Below are positions 23,405-29,193 of a stretch of DNA of 33,149 nt, piece after piece. The DNA lies in the NCBI GenBank assembly GCA_031265435.1, contig JAISCR010000093.1:1-33149 (forward strand), in the 5' to 3' direction. The notes beneath the pieces were generated by a model. It did no database searches and was not told where the DNA came from. It was given only the letters and a program-made list of their open reading frames with translations. A program made the position numbers and the translations under genes. Position 1 is the first letter of the stretch, and every line of letters starts with the position of its first letter. The stretch is from Treponema sp. GTDB lineage: Bacteria; Spirochaetota; Spirochaetia; Treponematales; Breznakiellaceae.

Positions 23405-23885
23405 GCTGATATTCCTTCTTCCTGTCAACGAGGTTTCTGATATACCGTTCAGTGTACCCATACTTCCTGCTCAACTCTTTATAGGTCGCACCATCCCAAA
23501 ACTCTTTATTTATTTTTTTATGAAGGTTTTTCGCAATAACGTTCTTGGGGATATAAACCATCGTGCCGGCAAATGCTTTGGCGACCCTGCTTGCTTGTTC
23601 CTCGCCAATTATGTCCCGCAACTGCTCAAAGGTCTCGGTGCTTTCATCATTGAACAATTCCCCCTGACTCATTTCTAAAAGTGCTGTGCGCAGTTCTCCC
23701 AGCAGAACCGCTACCTCCCGGAATGCCGCCCCTTGTTCTTTTATCCGCTTTCCCAAATCCGCGGCATCCTCTTTCACCAGCAAAATTACGCGCTGGATCT
23801 CTTCAAGCTGGTCACTGGGAAGTAAATCCATTTCTCCTTGCTGGAACACTGTTTTTTTCACTTCTTTACACGCAGACCTGGTCAC
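23391..23885 (-). CDS. Mor-like transcription activator
   Basis: A 164-residue protein from GTG at 23885, with GGGAGGCG upstream and a GTGA overlap with the previous gene. Residues about 84-155 match the Mor/C activator family (PF08765): FEQLRDIIGEEQASRVAKAF, YIPKNVIAKN, then a helix-turn-helix with GATYKELSRKYGYTERYIRN. The extra N-terminal 80 residues are a helical region. In Mu, Mor activates the middle promoter and C the late promoters, binding dyads beside weak -35 boxes. Here the dyad at 21768-21808 is a plausible target. Confidence 0.85.
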   Translation of the reverse strand: MTRSACKEVKKTVFQQGEMDLLPSDQLEEIQRVILLVKEDAADLGKRIKEQGAAFREVAVLLGELRTALLEMSQGELFNDESTETFEQLRDIIGEEQASRVAKAFAGTMVYIPKNVIAKNLHKKINKEFWDGATYKELSRKYGYTERYIRNLVDRKKEYQHDQA

Positions 23886-24100
23886 GGTTTCGCCTCCCTT
23901 TTTTTCAAGTACACCCGCCCCTTTTCATCTTCCGCTATCCGCGGATCGGCAAAGGTCAGGGTCGCCATCCGAACCAGCACGGCGTTCCGGCTGACGCCGA
24001 ATACCCCGGCAATCTTACCCATCCTTACCGGCCCATCCTGCCCGGCCAAAAAATCCATAAGCGCCTTATGGGTAATGCTGCCAATTTTATAATTTGTCAT
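23882..24100 (-). CDS. Small winged-helix-like protein
   Basis: A 72-residue protein ending at a GTGA overlap with the Mor-like gene. ITHKALMDFLAGQDGPVRMG, KIAGVFGVSRNAVLVRMATL and FADPRIAEDEKGRVYLKKRE form a compact winged helix-turn-helix pattern (about 9-70), seen as small regulators near Mor/GemA genes in Mu-like phages. The target is unknown. Confidence 0.65.
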   Translation of the reverse strand: MTNYKIGSITHKALMDFLAGQDGPVRMGKIAGVFGVSRNAVLVRMATLTFADPRIAEDEKGRVYLKKREAKP

Positions 24101-24102
24101 TT

Positions 24103-24603
24103 TTAACGGCTCGTCCCCAGCCTCCCGCCGGTCGCGGGATCGAACCCCGCTTTTTCCATCATGTCCGCCAGGGCTAAAATCACCTTCCGGGCCAACGGCG
24201 GCCGCAGAAACGAGGGACTGTCCACATGGGCTATCCGCTTCACAAAAGCCCGTAACGCCTTATCGCTTTTATTCCGGGCGCAGGTCTTCCACATAACCTC
24301 TATCTTGGCCCGCTGGTCCCTTGTGCAGCCCCAGGTATCCGGCCAGCGGGGGCGGGACGTGGTTTTTCCCTGCTTCTTCCAACTGGTGAACCCCAGGGTT
24401 TCAAAGGCTTTCATAACGGCATTAAACTGGTCTTCATATTCCAGTTCCGCCGCACTGCTCATACCGGCGGCCCCCTCAAGGAGCAGCCGGTAGGCTTCAT
24501 CGGTAATGCCCGTTTCTTTTTTGGCAAGATGGATCAACGACAGCTTTGCTTTCCGGTTTAGAATCGCCGCAGGTATTTTCCCGGCTGTAACCGTATTCAT
24601 CAT
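24103..24603 (-). CDS. GemA-like protein (DUF1018, Mu gp16-like)
   Basis: A 166-residue protein; an ATG at 24603 is preferred because the conserved domain begins shortly after, although the frame extends to 24654. NRKAKLSLIHLAKKETGITD and EAYRLLLEGAAGMSSAAELE are the hallmark of DUF1018, Mu GemA/gp16, which modulates host gene expression and DNA topology in the early phase. The C-terminus has the usual Trp-rich segment (KWTSW-like in FTSWKKQGK, then RPRWPDTWGCT). Confidence 0.85.
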   Translation of the reverse strand: MMNTVTAGKIPAAILNRKAKLSLIHLAKKETGITDEAYRLLLEGAAGMSSAAELEYEDQFNAVMKAFETLGFTSWKKQGKTTSRPRWPDTWGCTRDQRAKIEVMWKTCARNKSDKALRAFVKRIAHVDSPSFLRPPLARKVILALADMMEKAGFDPATGGRLGTSR

Positions 24604-24718
24604 GTCGCTTCCCCGCACCATAGTTTCATGCTCTTGCTCCTTTCGGCTGCTCATCAGGCCCGGAACGCCGCTCCCGGACGACAGGAGGCCGCTTCATGGC
24701 GGCCCGCTGTTTCGCTTC

Positions 24719-25318
24719 TCATAACACCGAAACATCAAGGGGTACCTGTTGGTACTCCCCGTTTCCGTCCCGTTCATAAAACCGCAGATACCGCTTCGTA
24801 CCCGATATTTGTATGCTCTCCGTAATGGCGGTCATCGCCTTCTGCCAATCGCCGTCCTGGATGTCCAGACGCCGCAGGCCCAGAACCCTGGCGGTCGATA
24901 TTTTCCCGGTTTTATCCACCTGGAACGCATCGTTCACCAGCATCCGGATCTCCGGCCGGGCATCGGAACTCCACCGGTCAAGGCACTCTCCAATGATCTG
25001 CCGGGCAATCTGGAGCCGCTCATCAAAAACAATGAGTTCATCCATTGCCACAATAAGCCGGTAGGAGCCGTCATAGGTGGTCAAGGTGATGTTCCCCTTC
25101 TTCCCGCCCCAGGCTTTGCCGTACTGGTTGGCCGACAGTTCCACGAAGGTGTAGATGTCGTCCCGGATACGCTTTTTGAAAGCGGCCAGGATTTCTTTCA
25201 TCTTCATAGCCTCGTCGGCAATCCGGCGGACCGTCTGATCCCGCAGCTTGTCGATCTCCTTCACCAGTTCTACCGGCACCTGCCGGCCCTGGCTGTCCGT
25301 CATAAACTCGTTACTCAT
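24719..25318 (-). CDS. DUF3164 protein
   Basis: A 199-residue protein from ATG at 25318 (GGAGGCAATG upstream), overlapping the preceding stop. NEFMTDSQGRQVPVELVKEI and KLRDQTVRRIADEAMKMKEI begin the DUF3164 family of Mu-like phages, and GNITLTTYDGSYRLIVAMDE and LGLRRLDIQDGDWQKAMTAI are its conserved parts. The role is unknown but it is nearly always found between MuB and GemA. The 65 bases after it hold no convincing gene. Confidence 0.88.
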   Translation of the reverse strand: MSNEFMTDSQGRQVPVELVKEIDKLRDQTVRRIADEAMKMKEILAAFKKRIRDDIYTFVELSANQYGKAWGGKKGNITLTTYDGSYRLIVAMDELIVFDERLQIARQIIGECLDRWSSDARPEIRMLVNDAFQVDKTGKISTARVLGLRRLDIQDGDWQKAMTAITESIQISGTKRYLRFYERDGNGEYQQVPLDVSVL

Positions 25319-25647
25319 CATTGCCTCCATTCGCTGAACTGTTTTTTCAAGAAACTTTCGATTCTTTCAAAAGACCGCAATTCTTCTTTTACTTTTTCAC
25401 AGACCCGCGATAAATCGTAAACGATAAATGCCAGTCCGATCCGCCAGTCCGCCCAAAATGCCAGGGCGGTAAAAATGACCGTAAATATCCAGTCAAGAAT
25501 ATCCGCCGTCTTATAACTGATTATCGTTTTTTTGCACTTCATAACCCGCTCCCGAATCCACAATCCCAGCCCGATAAGAGCGGGCAGATTATGGCGTTCC
25601 CCAAAGTCCCTGATGCGGACCGCCGTCCGGTAAAAAAGGCCGATCAT
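25318..25647 (-). CDS. Small membrane protein, early operon
   Basis: A 109-residue protein with GGAGGGGG before its ATG. It has one or two hydrophobic helices (about 52-78, with DWIFTVIFTALAFWADWRIG and LAFIVYDL) between charged ends (RTAVRIRDFGERHNLPALIG, RSFERIESFLKKQF). Function unknown. It is linked by ATGA overlaps to both neighbours. Confidence 0.6.
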   Translation of the reverse strand: MIGLFYRTAVRIRDFGERHNLPALIGLGLWIRERVMKCKKTIISYKTADILDWIFTVIFTALAFWADWRIGLAFIVYDLSRVCEKVKEELRSFERIESFLKKQFSEWRQ

Positions 25648-25937
25648 AATCCCCCTCCTGGTAATATGAATTCTCGCAAAATATCGACCGCAGTCTGTAC
25701 GGCCCCGGCTTCAAGGTACAACAATACAAGGCCCGTCTTTTCTTTAATTTTCCTGTAGACCTCTGAGGGCATTGAACTCGCTGCTGCTAATTGAAATAAA
25801 TTCATTCCTGAAAATTTATTGTCCTTTTTAACCGGGCCGAGTACGGAACCGCACTCGGGACAGCGGGCATAGCCCCGCTCTATCAATACGGAGTCTTCTC
25901 CCGCCGTTTCCCCGCAGTTATCGCAGTGTAAATCCAT
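25644..25937 (-). CDS. Zinc-ribbon protein
   Basis: A 97-residue protein with AGGAGGTG upstream. The N-terminus holds two CxxC pairs (CDNCGE at 5-10 and CPECGS at 26-31), a zinc ribbon such as those in small transcription-related or DNA-binding proteins. The rest is helical (FQLAAASSMPSEVYRKIKEK, AGAVQTAVDILREFILPG). It may bind nucleic acid or another protein; function unknown. Confidence 0.65.
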   Translation of the reverse strand: MDLHCDNCGETAGEDSVLIERGYARCPECGSVLGPVKKDNKFSGMNLFQLAAASSMPSEVYRKIKEKTGLVLLYLEAGAVQTAVDILREFILPGGGL

Positions 25938-25955
25938 CGTTGTTTCACCTCCTCG

Positions 25956-26108
25956 TTAAGTAAAGTAAGGGCACTTGCAAAAATAAGGGCATACGTTTTT
26001 ACACCCCTTCTTATCCCTGAAACAAAGGGTGAACCGCCCAAAAAGATTCGGAAACATAAAGCACAAATACCGGATTAGTCTGTTCACGGAGCGAAACGTG
26101 TTGTTCAT
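25956..26108 (-). CDS. Cys-rich small protein (50 residues)
   Basis: ATG at 26108 overlaps the stop of the preceding Cys-rich gene (ATGA), and the frame ends TAA at 25956, just ahead of the AGGAGG of the zinc-ribbon gene. The sequence is basic at the start (NNTFRSVNRLIRYLCFMF) and ends with a cysteine-rich knuckle (KGCKNVCPYFCKCPYFT). It may bind metal. No family recognised. Confidence 0.5.
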   Translation of the reverse strand: MNNTFRSVNRLIRYLCFMFPNLFGRFTLCFRDKKGCKNVCPYFCKCPYFT

Positions 26109-26362
26109 AACCTCTCACCTTGTTTCCAATGATCATGTAGATCGCAGTAACAATGTTTCCTCGTATTGCAGTCAACAATAGCTTCAACACGAGACATACC
26201 ACGGTCAAGCCTTTCTTTACATATACCTCTGTCGGCATCGTTTTGAAGCATTTTTTTACAATTATTGCAACAACGATATTCGGCAAAATTGAATTCACTG
26301 TTAAACCGATCTATCTTGTCTTGATCTATAGGCACACCTACGCCTATGTCCATCAATTTCAT
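26105..26362 (-). CDS. Cys/His-rich small protein
   Basis: An 85-residue protein with TAGGAGA before ATG, four bases after the MuB stop. The core (CCNNCKKMLQNDADRGICKE, and CNTRKHCYCDLHDHWK) has about eight cysteines and several histidines, suggesting a zinc-binding fold. This DNA is more AT-rich than its neighbours. A second, overlapping frame in the opposite register (26011-26298) is a shadow. No family recognised. Confidence 0.6.
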   Translation of the reverse strand: MKLMDIGVGVPIDQDKIDRFNSEFNFAEYRCCNNCKKMLQNDADRGICKERLDRGMSRVEAIVDCNTRKHCYCDLHDHWKQGERL

Positions 26363-26366
26363 TCTC

Positions 26367-27290
26367 CTACCTCATCAACAGTTCGCCGGCGGCGCTGATA
26401 ATATCCGCATCCGGCTTTTCCCGGCGGTTCATGCTCATCAACTGGTGGGTCCTGCCCATCAGCTTCGTCAGGGTGCGGGTGGACCCGCCGGCCCCCTTCA
26501 CCAAGGCGTCAACCGTTTCTTTGGGAAGATCGCTCCAGACCCGGCCAATGATCTTTTCCGCATCGGCCTTTTTCAGCGTACTCAGTTTCAACAGACACCC
26601 GACCCGGGATTGTAACTGTTCGTGGTCATGCTTAAGGCTGCGGAGTTTGTACTCCAGGGTGGGAAGTCCCACCAGCACTACCCCGGTGCGGGCCTTGTCG
26701 TTGATAATGCAGCGCACCAGTTCCAGGGAACCATCGGAAAGATAGTCCGCCTCATCAATAATCAGGACGGCGTCCCGGCCCAGCAGGGCGGCGATAACCC
26801 GGTCAATGACCGCATTCATGCCGCCCTTGTCCTCCACACCCAGGGCATGGGCTATCGCATTCATCAACACCACCTTGGAAAAACTGGGGTCAACGTGGAC
26901 CAGCAGGGCGGAAAAACTTTCCCTGGCATACTGCCACAGGGCCGTTGTCTTTCCGGTTCCCGCCGCCCCGATAATCACGGCGATTTCCCCTTCGTCCTGT
27001 GCAACGGTGATAGCTTTGCGGACCTGCTCCATCGTGCTGGTCTCGGTGACGGGCACCTCCAGCCGCTCCAGCCGCCGGGCTTCCTGCCTGAGCCACACGC
27101 CGATCCGCTCCTCAAGATTCTTCACGTTGCCGGTATACGTGTGATTCTTGTAGGAGGAGATAACGGCGGCCGAATAATTCATGGCCTGGGCCGCCTTGGC
27201 CTGGCTGATCTTCTTCCCCTCCTCCGGGGAACCGACCAGCTCGAAGAACTTTTTGTACAGCCCCTCATCGTAGATCATTACATCGCTCAT
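26367..27290 (-). CDS. MuB-like transposition ATPase
   Basis: A 307-residue AAA+ protein. The N-terminal 65 residues form a helix-turn-helix region (ISQAKAAQAMNYSAAVISSY), as in MuB. Walker A is GAAGTGKT at 108-115 and Walker B is AVLIIDEAD at 174-182. A sensor-like VVLVGLP (204-210) follows, and the end includes GSTRTLTKLMGR. It binds target DNA, delivers it to MuA and gives target immunity. Its leader holds a GC hairpin (27305-27317) and a ribosome site identical to that of the gene at 28571-28993. An accessory block separates it from MuA. Confidence 0.9.
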   Translation of the reverse strand: MSDVMIYDEGLYKKFFELVGSPEEGKKISQAKAAQAMNYSAAVISSYKNHTYTGNVKNLEERIGVWLRQEARRLERLEVPVTETSTMEQVRKAITVAQDEGEIAVIIGAAGTGKTTALWQYARESFSALLVHVDPSFSKVVLMNAIAHALGVEDKGGMNAVIDRVIAALLGRDAVLIIDEADYLSDGSLELVRCIINDKARTGVVLVGLPTLEYKLRSLKHDHEQLQSRVGCLLKLSTLKKADAEKIIGRVWSDLPKETVDALVKGAGGSTRTLTKLMGRTHQLMSMNRREKPDADIISAAGELLMR

Positions 27291-27304
27291 ACATCCGCTC
27301 CTTT

Positions 27305-27317
27305 GCCCCGCCGGGGC
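27305..27317 (-). repeat. GC hairpin in MuB leader (related copy D)
   Basis: GCCCC-GGC-GGGGC on the coding strand, followed directly by AAAGGAGCGGATGT-ATG of MuB. The ribosome-site sequence AGGAGCGGATGTATGAG is the same as in front of the gene at 28571-28993, where it follows a similar hairpin, so the two leaders share an origin. Confidence 0.6.
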
Positions 27318-27352
27318 CGTCTGTAATAAAATGACTTTTACGGTAAAACCGG

Positions 27353-27523
27353 TTAACGATTTTCTTTCTCCTCCTTCATTGGGGTTATCTTCAAAGAGAT
27401 GACCCTAAAGTTACAGATCGTTCCGGGGTTGACGATCTCTTCCGCCGCCGCGATAACGTGGTAGCAGTTCTCCTCAAGCAGGTCCACAACTTTCTGAATT
27501 TCCGATTTTTCTTTGTCACCCAT
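27353..27523 (-). CDS. Small protein (56 residues), accessory block
   Basis: ATG at 27523 with AAGGAG seven bases upstream, ending TAA at 27353. The sequence is acidic helical at first (DKEKSEIQKVVDLLEENCYH) then IVNPGTICNFRVISLKITPM. It is too short for many gene finders but is well supported by the ribosome site, a hairpin repeat (27549-27565) 26 bases upstream, and its position between MuB and the accessory secreted protein. Unknown family. Confidence 0.6.
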   Translation of the reverse strand: MGDKEKSEIQKVVDLLEENCYHVIAAAEEIVNPGTICNFRVISLKITPMKEEKENR

Positions 27524-27548
27524 GGCTACTCCTTCATATTGATTTTAT

Positions 27549-27565
27549 CCGCCCCAACGGGACGG
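27549..27565 (-). repeat. GC hairpin repeat, copy C
   Basis: Third copy of the CCGCCCC-AAC-GGGGCGG element, here GGGACGG. On the coding (minus) strand the change gives a U-G wobble, so the RNA stem is kept. It lies immediately after the stop of the secreted-protein gene and ahead of the ribosome site of the 56-residue gene. Confidence 0.85.
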
Positions 27566-27575
27566 GGGTTGCCGC

Positions 27576-28103
27576 TTAATCTCCCAAAAGCGGAACATTT
27601 AACTTTATGGGAACATCGCTGTAAATGTAGGAAGCCCCCGAACCGGCCCATTCAACCGCTATTCCCGATGCCGTAAAAAATCGTATCCCCTGATTGTTGG
27701 TTCCGTAGGTCCCGTCAATGTCGGGCAGTTGTATATTCCGTATGCCGCCGTTGCTTACATATTCTTCCCGGTATTCAGGAGTTAAAAACGATCCGGTAGA
27801 AGCCGGTTTCCCATCCGAAACGTAATAGCCGATGATATTCCCATAGGATATGAGGTAGACATAACAGGCGGCGGAAGGGCGATCCCAATGGCTCACCCAT
27901 TTGCTGACAGTCCGGCGTTCCTGAAAATAGTTTACCTGCGGAATCGGAACACGGGTTTGGGCGGATTCCTGGGCCATCGCCGACTGCCTGTTCGCTTCAT
28001 TGCGTACTTCATCATCAATTCCGCCCTGGGCGCTTGTGGTAAACCCTATTCCAAGAATAAGCGCCGCCACCATTGATAAAACGACAAGTTTTTTCATGTT
28101 CAT
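27576..28103 (-). CDS. Secreted protein of phage/plasmid accessory family
   Basis: A 175-residue protein with a Sec signal peptide (KKLVVLSMVAALILGIGFTT, then SAQG). The mature part has a pattern I have seen in many phage and plasmid proteins of unknown role: N-Y-F-Q-E-R-R-T-V-S-K near residue 58, YVYLISYGNIIGYYVSDGKP, then LPDIDGTYGTNNQGIRFFTA. The start overlaps the stop of the preceding membrane gene (ATGA-like). Function is unknown; it would act in the periplasm or outside. Confidence 0.7.
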   Translation of the reverse strand: MNMKKLVVLSMVAALILGIGFTTSAQGGIDDEVRNEANRQSAMAQESAQTRVPIPQVNYFQERRTVSKWVSHWDRPSAACYVYLISYGNIIGYYVSDGKPASTGSFLTPEYREEYVSNGGIRNIQLPDIDGTYGTNNQGIRFFTASGIAVEWAGSGASYIYSDVPIKLNVPLLGD

Positions 28104-28480
28104 TCTCCTATTTGATACGGGAGGCCGTCAGCCTTCCAAAGATTGCGGGTTATTTCCCGCGATTTGGCGTTATATTCGGCGATCATGTTATTCAGTACCA
28201 TCTGCGTACCCATGCGATCTGTCGAACCCTCCGGCAAGGCGGCTATATTCCGCCGTTGTGCTTCAATAGCGTGATACTGATCATAAAACCATTCGTAGTT
28301 TTGGATGATCGCCGCAGGAGACGTTACCCTCCTTGCCACGCCCAGTGCGGAAGAGAACGGCCAGATACCGGCAAAAAACGAAATGACGATATAAACGAAA
28401 ATGACAACGCCAAATCCGATAAACCGCCTTCCCCACTTTTTGCCTACCGCCTCTTCCAATTCGTCCTTGATGTAAGCCAC
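28100..28480 (-). CDS. Membrane-anchored protein of phage accessory family
   Basis: A 126-residue protein from GTG at 28480, chosen because TAGGAGGTG lies just upstream; the frame runs to 28546 but lacks such a site. It has a transmembrane helix (RFIGFGVVIFVYIVISFFAG, about 19-38) and a helical tail (YEWFYDQYHAIEAQRRNIAA, then MIAEYNAKSREITRNLWKAD, ending LPYQI). This tail type recurs in phage and plasmid proteins next to secreted proteins like the one downstream. Unknown function. Two hairpins lie in its leader (28500-28554). Confidence 0.7.
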   Translation of the reverse strand: MAYIKDELEEAVGKKWGRRFIGFGVVIFVYIVISFFAGIWPFSSALGVARRVTSPAAIIQNYEWFYDQYHAIEAQRRNIAALPEGSTDRMGTQMVLNNMIAEYNAKSREITRNLWKADGLPYQIGE

Positions 28481-28499
28481 TGTTACACCTCCTATAATT

Positions 28500-28529
28500 G
28501 CGGGGCTGTTCATAACACGATAACCCCGC
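28500..28529 (-). promoter_or_regulatory. Second leader hairpin before the 28480 gene
   Basis: GCGGGG and GCCCCGC arms flank a 17-base loop on the coding strand, ending a few bases before the AGGAGG of the GTG start. Together with copy B (28538-28554) it gives two tandem hairpins in one 70-base leader. It may control access to the ribosome site. Confidence 0.5.
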
Positions 28530-28537
28530 TTATTTAT

Positions 28538-28554
28538 CCGCCCCAACGGGGCGG
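28538..28554 (-). repeat. GC hairpin repeat, copy B
   Basis: CCGCCCC-AAC-GGGGCGG within a conserved block that begins TTTATCC and ends GGGTTGCCG. It lies 17 bases after the stop of the 28571-28993 gene and about 60 bases before the next gene start. Confidence 0.88.
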
Positions 28555-28570
28555 GGGTTGCCGTGAACGG

Positions 28571-28993
28571 TTAAACGCCAAAATAGGTTTTTATGGTTTC
28601 CCAGGTTCCGGTAATAATCGGTCCGTTGAGACCGTTTTCCCTCCCCCAAAGTTCCGCCCGGCCTTTATCCCCTTTATGCCCGGATTTTGGAACGATTACA
28701 TAAAGCGTCTCATCGCTTTTCATGCCGCCTATTGCGAAACGGTCGTACAGCGATCCCTCGGCGGGACAGACGTTTTCAAACACTACAAACATGGTATCAA
28801 TGTTGATTTTTTCCGACTGGACAATTACTTTAATTTTGGGATAGAGTTTATCCAGCCTTTTCTCTAATTTGGAAACCGGGCAAAACCAGTCATGCCAGCC
28901 TGCTTCACAGGCGGTTTCAAAAGTGTTATCACCAAAAAACCCACCCTCATATTTCCACATGAACTCCCTGATAGTCATTTTCATATAACTCAT
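28571..28993 (-). CDS. Accessory protein, phage/plasmid hypothetical family
   Basis: A 140-residue protein from ATG at 28993 (AAGGAG upstream; the longer frame to 29068 crosses a hairpin repeat). MTIREFMWKYEGGFFGDNTF, GWHDWFCPVSKLEKRLDKLY, FVVFENVCPAEGSLYDRFAI, and the ending ELWGRENGLNGPIITGTW with TIKTYFGV match a family common on phages and plasmids whose role I do not know. It is probably cytoplasmic. It shares its ribosome-site sequence with MuB and has hairpin copy A 27 bases upstream. Confidence 0.7.
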   Translation of the reverse strand: MSYMKMTIREFMWKYEGGFFGDNTFETACEAGWHDWFCPVSKLEKRLDKLYPKIKVIVQSEKINIDTMFVVFENVCPAEGSLYDRFAIGGMKSDETLYVIVPKSGHKGDKGRAELWGRENGLNGPIITGTWETIKTYFGV

Positions 28994-29019
28994 ACATCCG
29001 CTCCTTGTATCCTTTTTAT

Positions 29020-29036
29020 CCGCCCCAACGGGGCGG
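29020..29036 (-). repeat. GC hairpin repeat, copy A
   Basis: First copy of CCGCCCC-AAC-GGGGCGG, in a block that begins TTTTATCC and ends GGGGATTACCG. It overlaps the stop codon area of the 45-residue membrane gene and precedes the gene starting at 28993. Confidence 0.88.
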
Positions 29037-29039
29037 GGA

Positions 29040-29177
29040 TTACCGTGATAAAAAAGCAAGTACGCCAAAAAGAACGGCGATGGTAATTTGATCGAAATTG
29101 CTAATTCCCTTCAGTTCCAAAACCAGCGCATATATGCCAAAAAAGAAAGCTAATAACCCAAAAATAATTATTTTCAT
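29040..29177 (-). CDS. Small membrane protein (45 residues)
   Basis: ATG at 29177 with AAAGGAG 11 bases upstream; TAA at 29040. Two hydrophobic helices (KIIIFGLLAFFFGIYALVLE, and TIAVLFGVLAFL) flank a short polar turn (LKGISNFDQ). It begins 17 bases after the MuA stop, so it would be the first gene of the accessory block. It may act with the other membrane and secreted proteins of the block, but no function is known. Confidence 0.6.
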   Translation of the reverse strand: MKIIIFGLLAFFFGIYALVLELKGISNFDQITIAVLFGVLAFLSR

Positions 29178-29193
29178 TTTTTAATAGTCTCCT

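Noticed and set aside
26011..26298. Minus-strand 95-codon frame overlapping the Cys/His-rich gene
   Set aside because: It is out of frame with the better-supported 26105-26362 gene, has no ribosome site, and its last part is explained by the small gene at 25956-26108.
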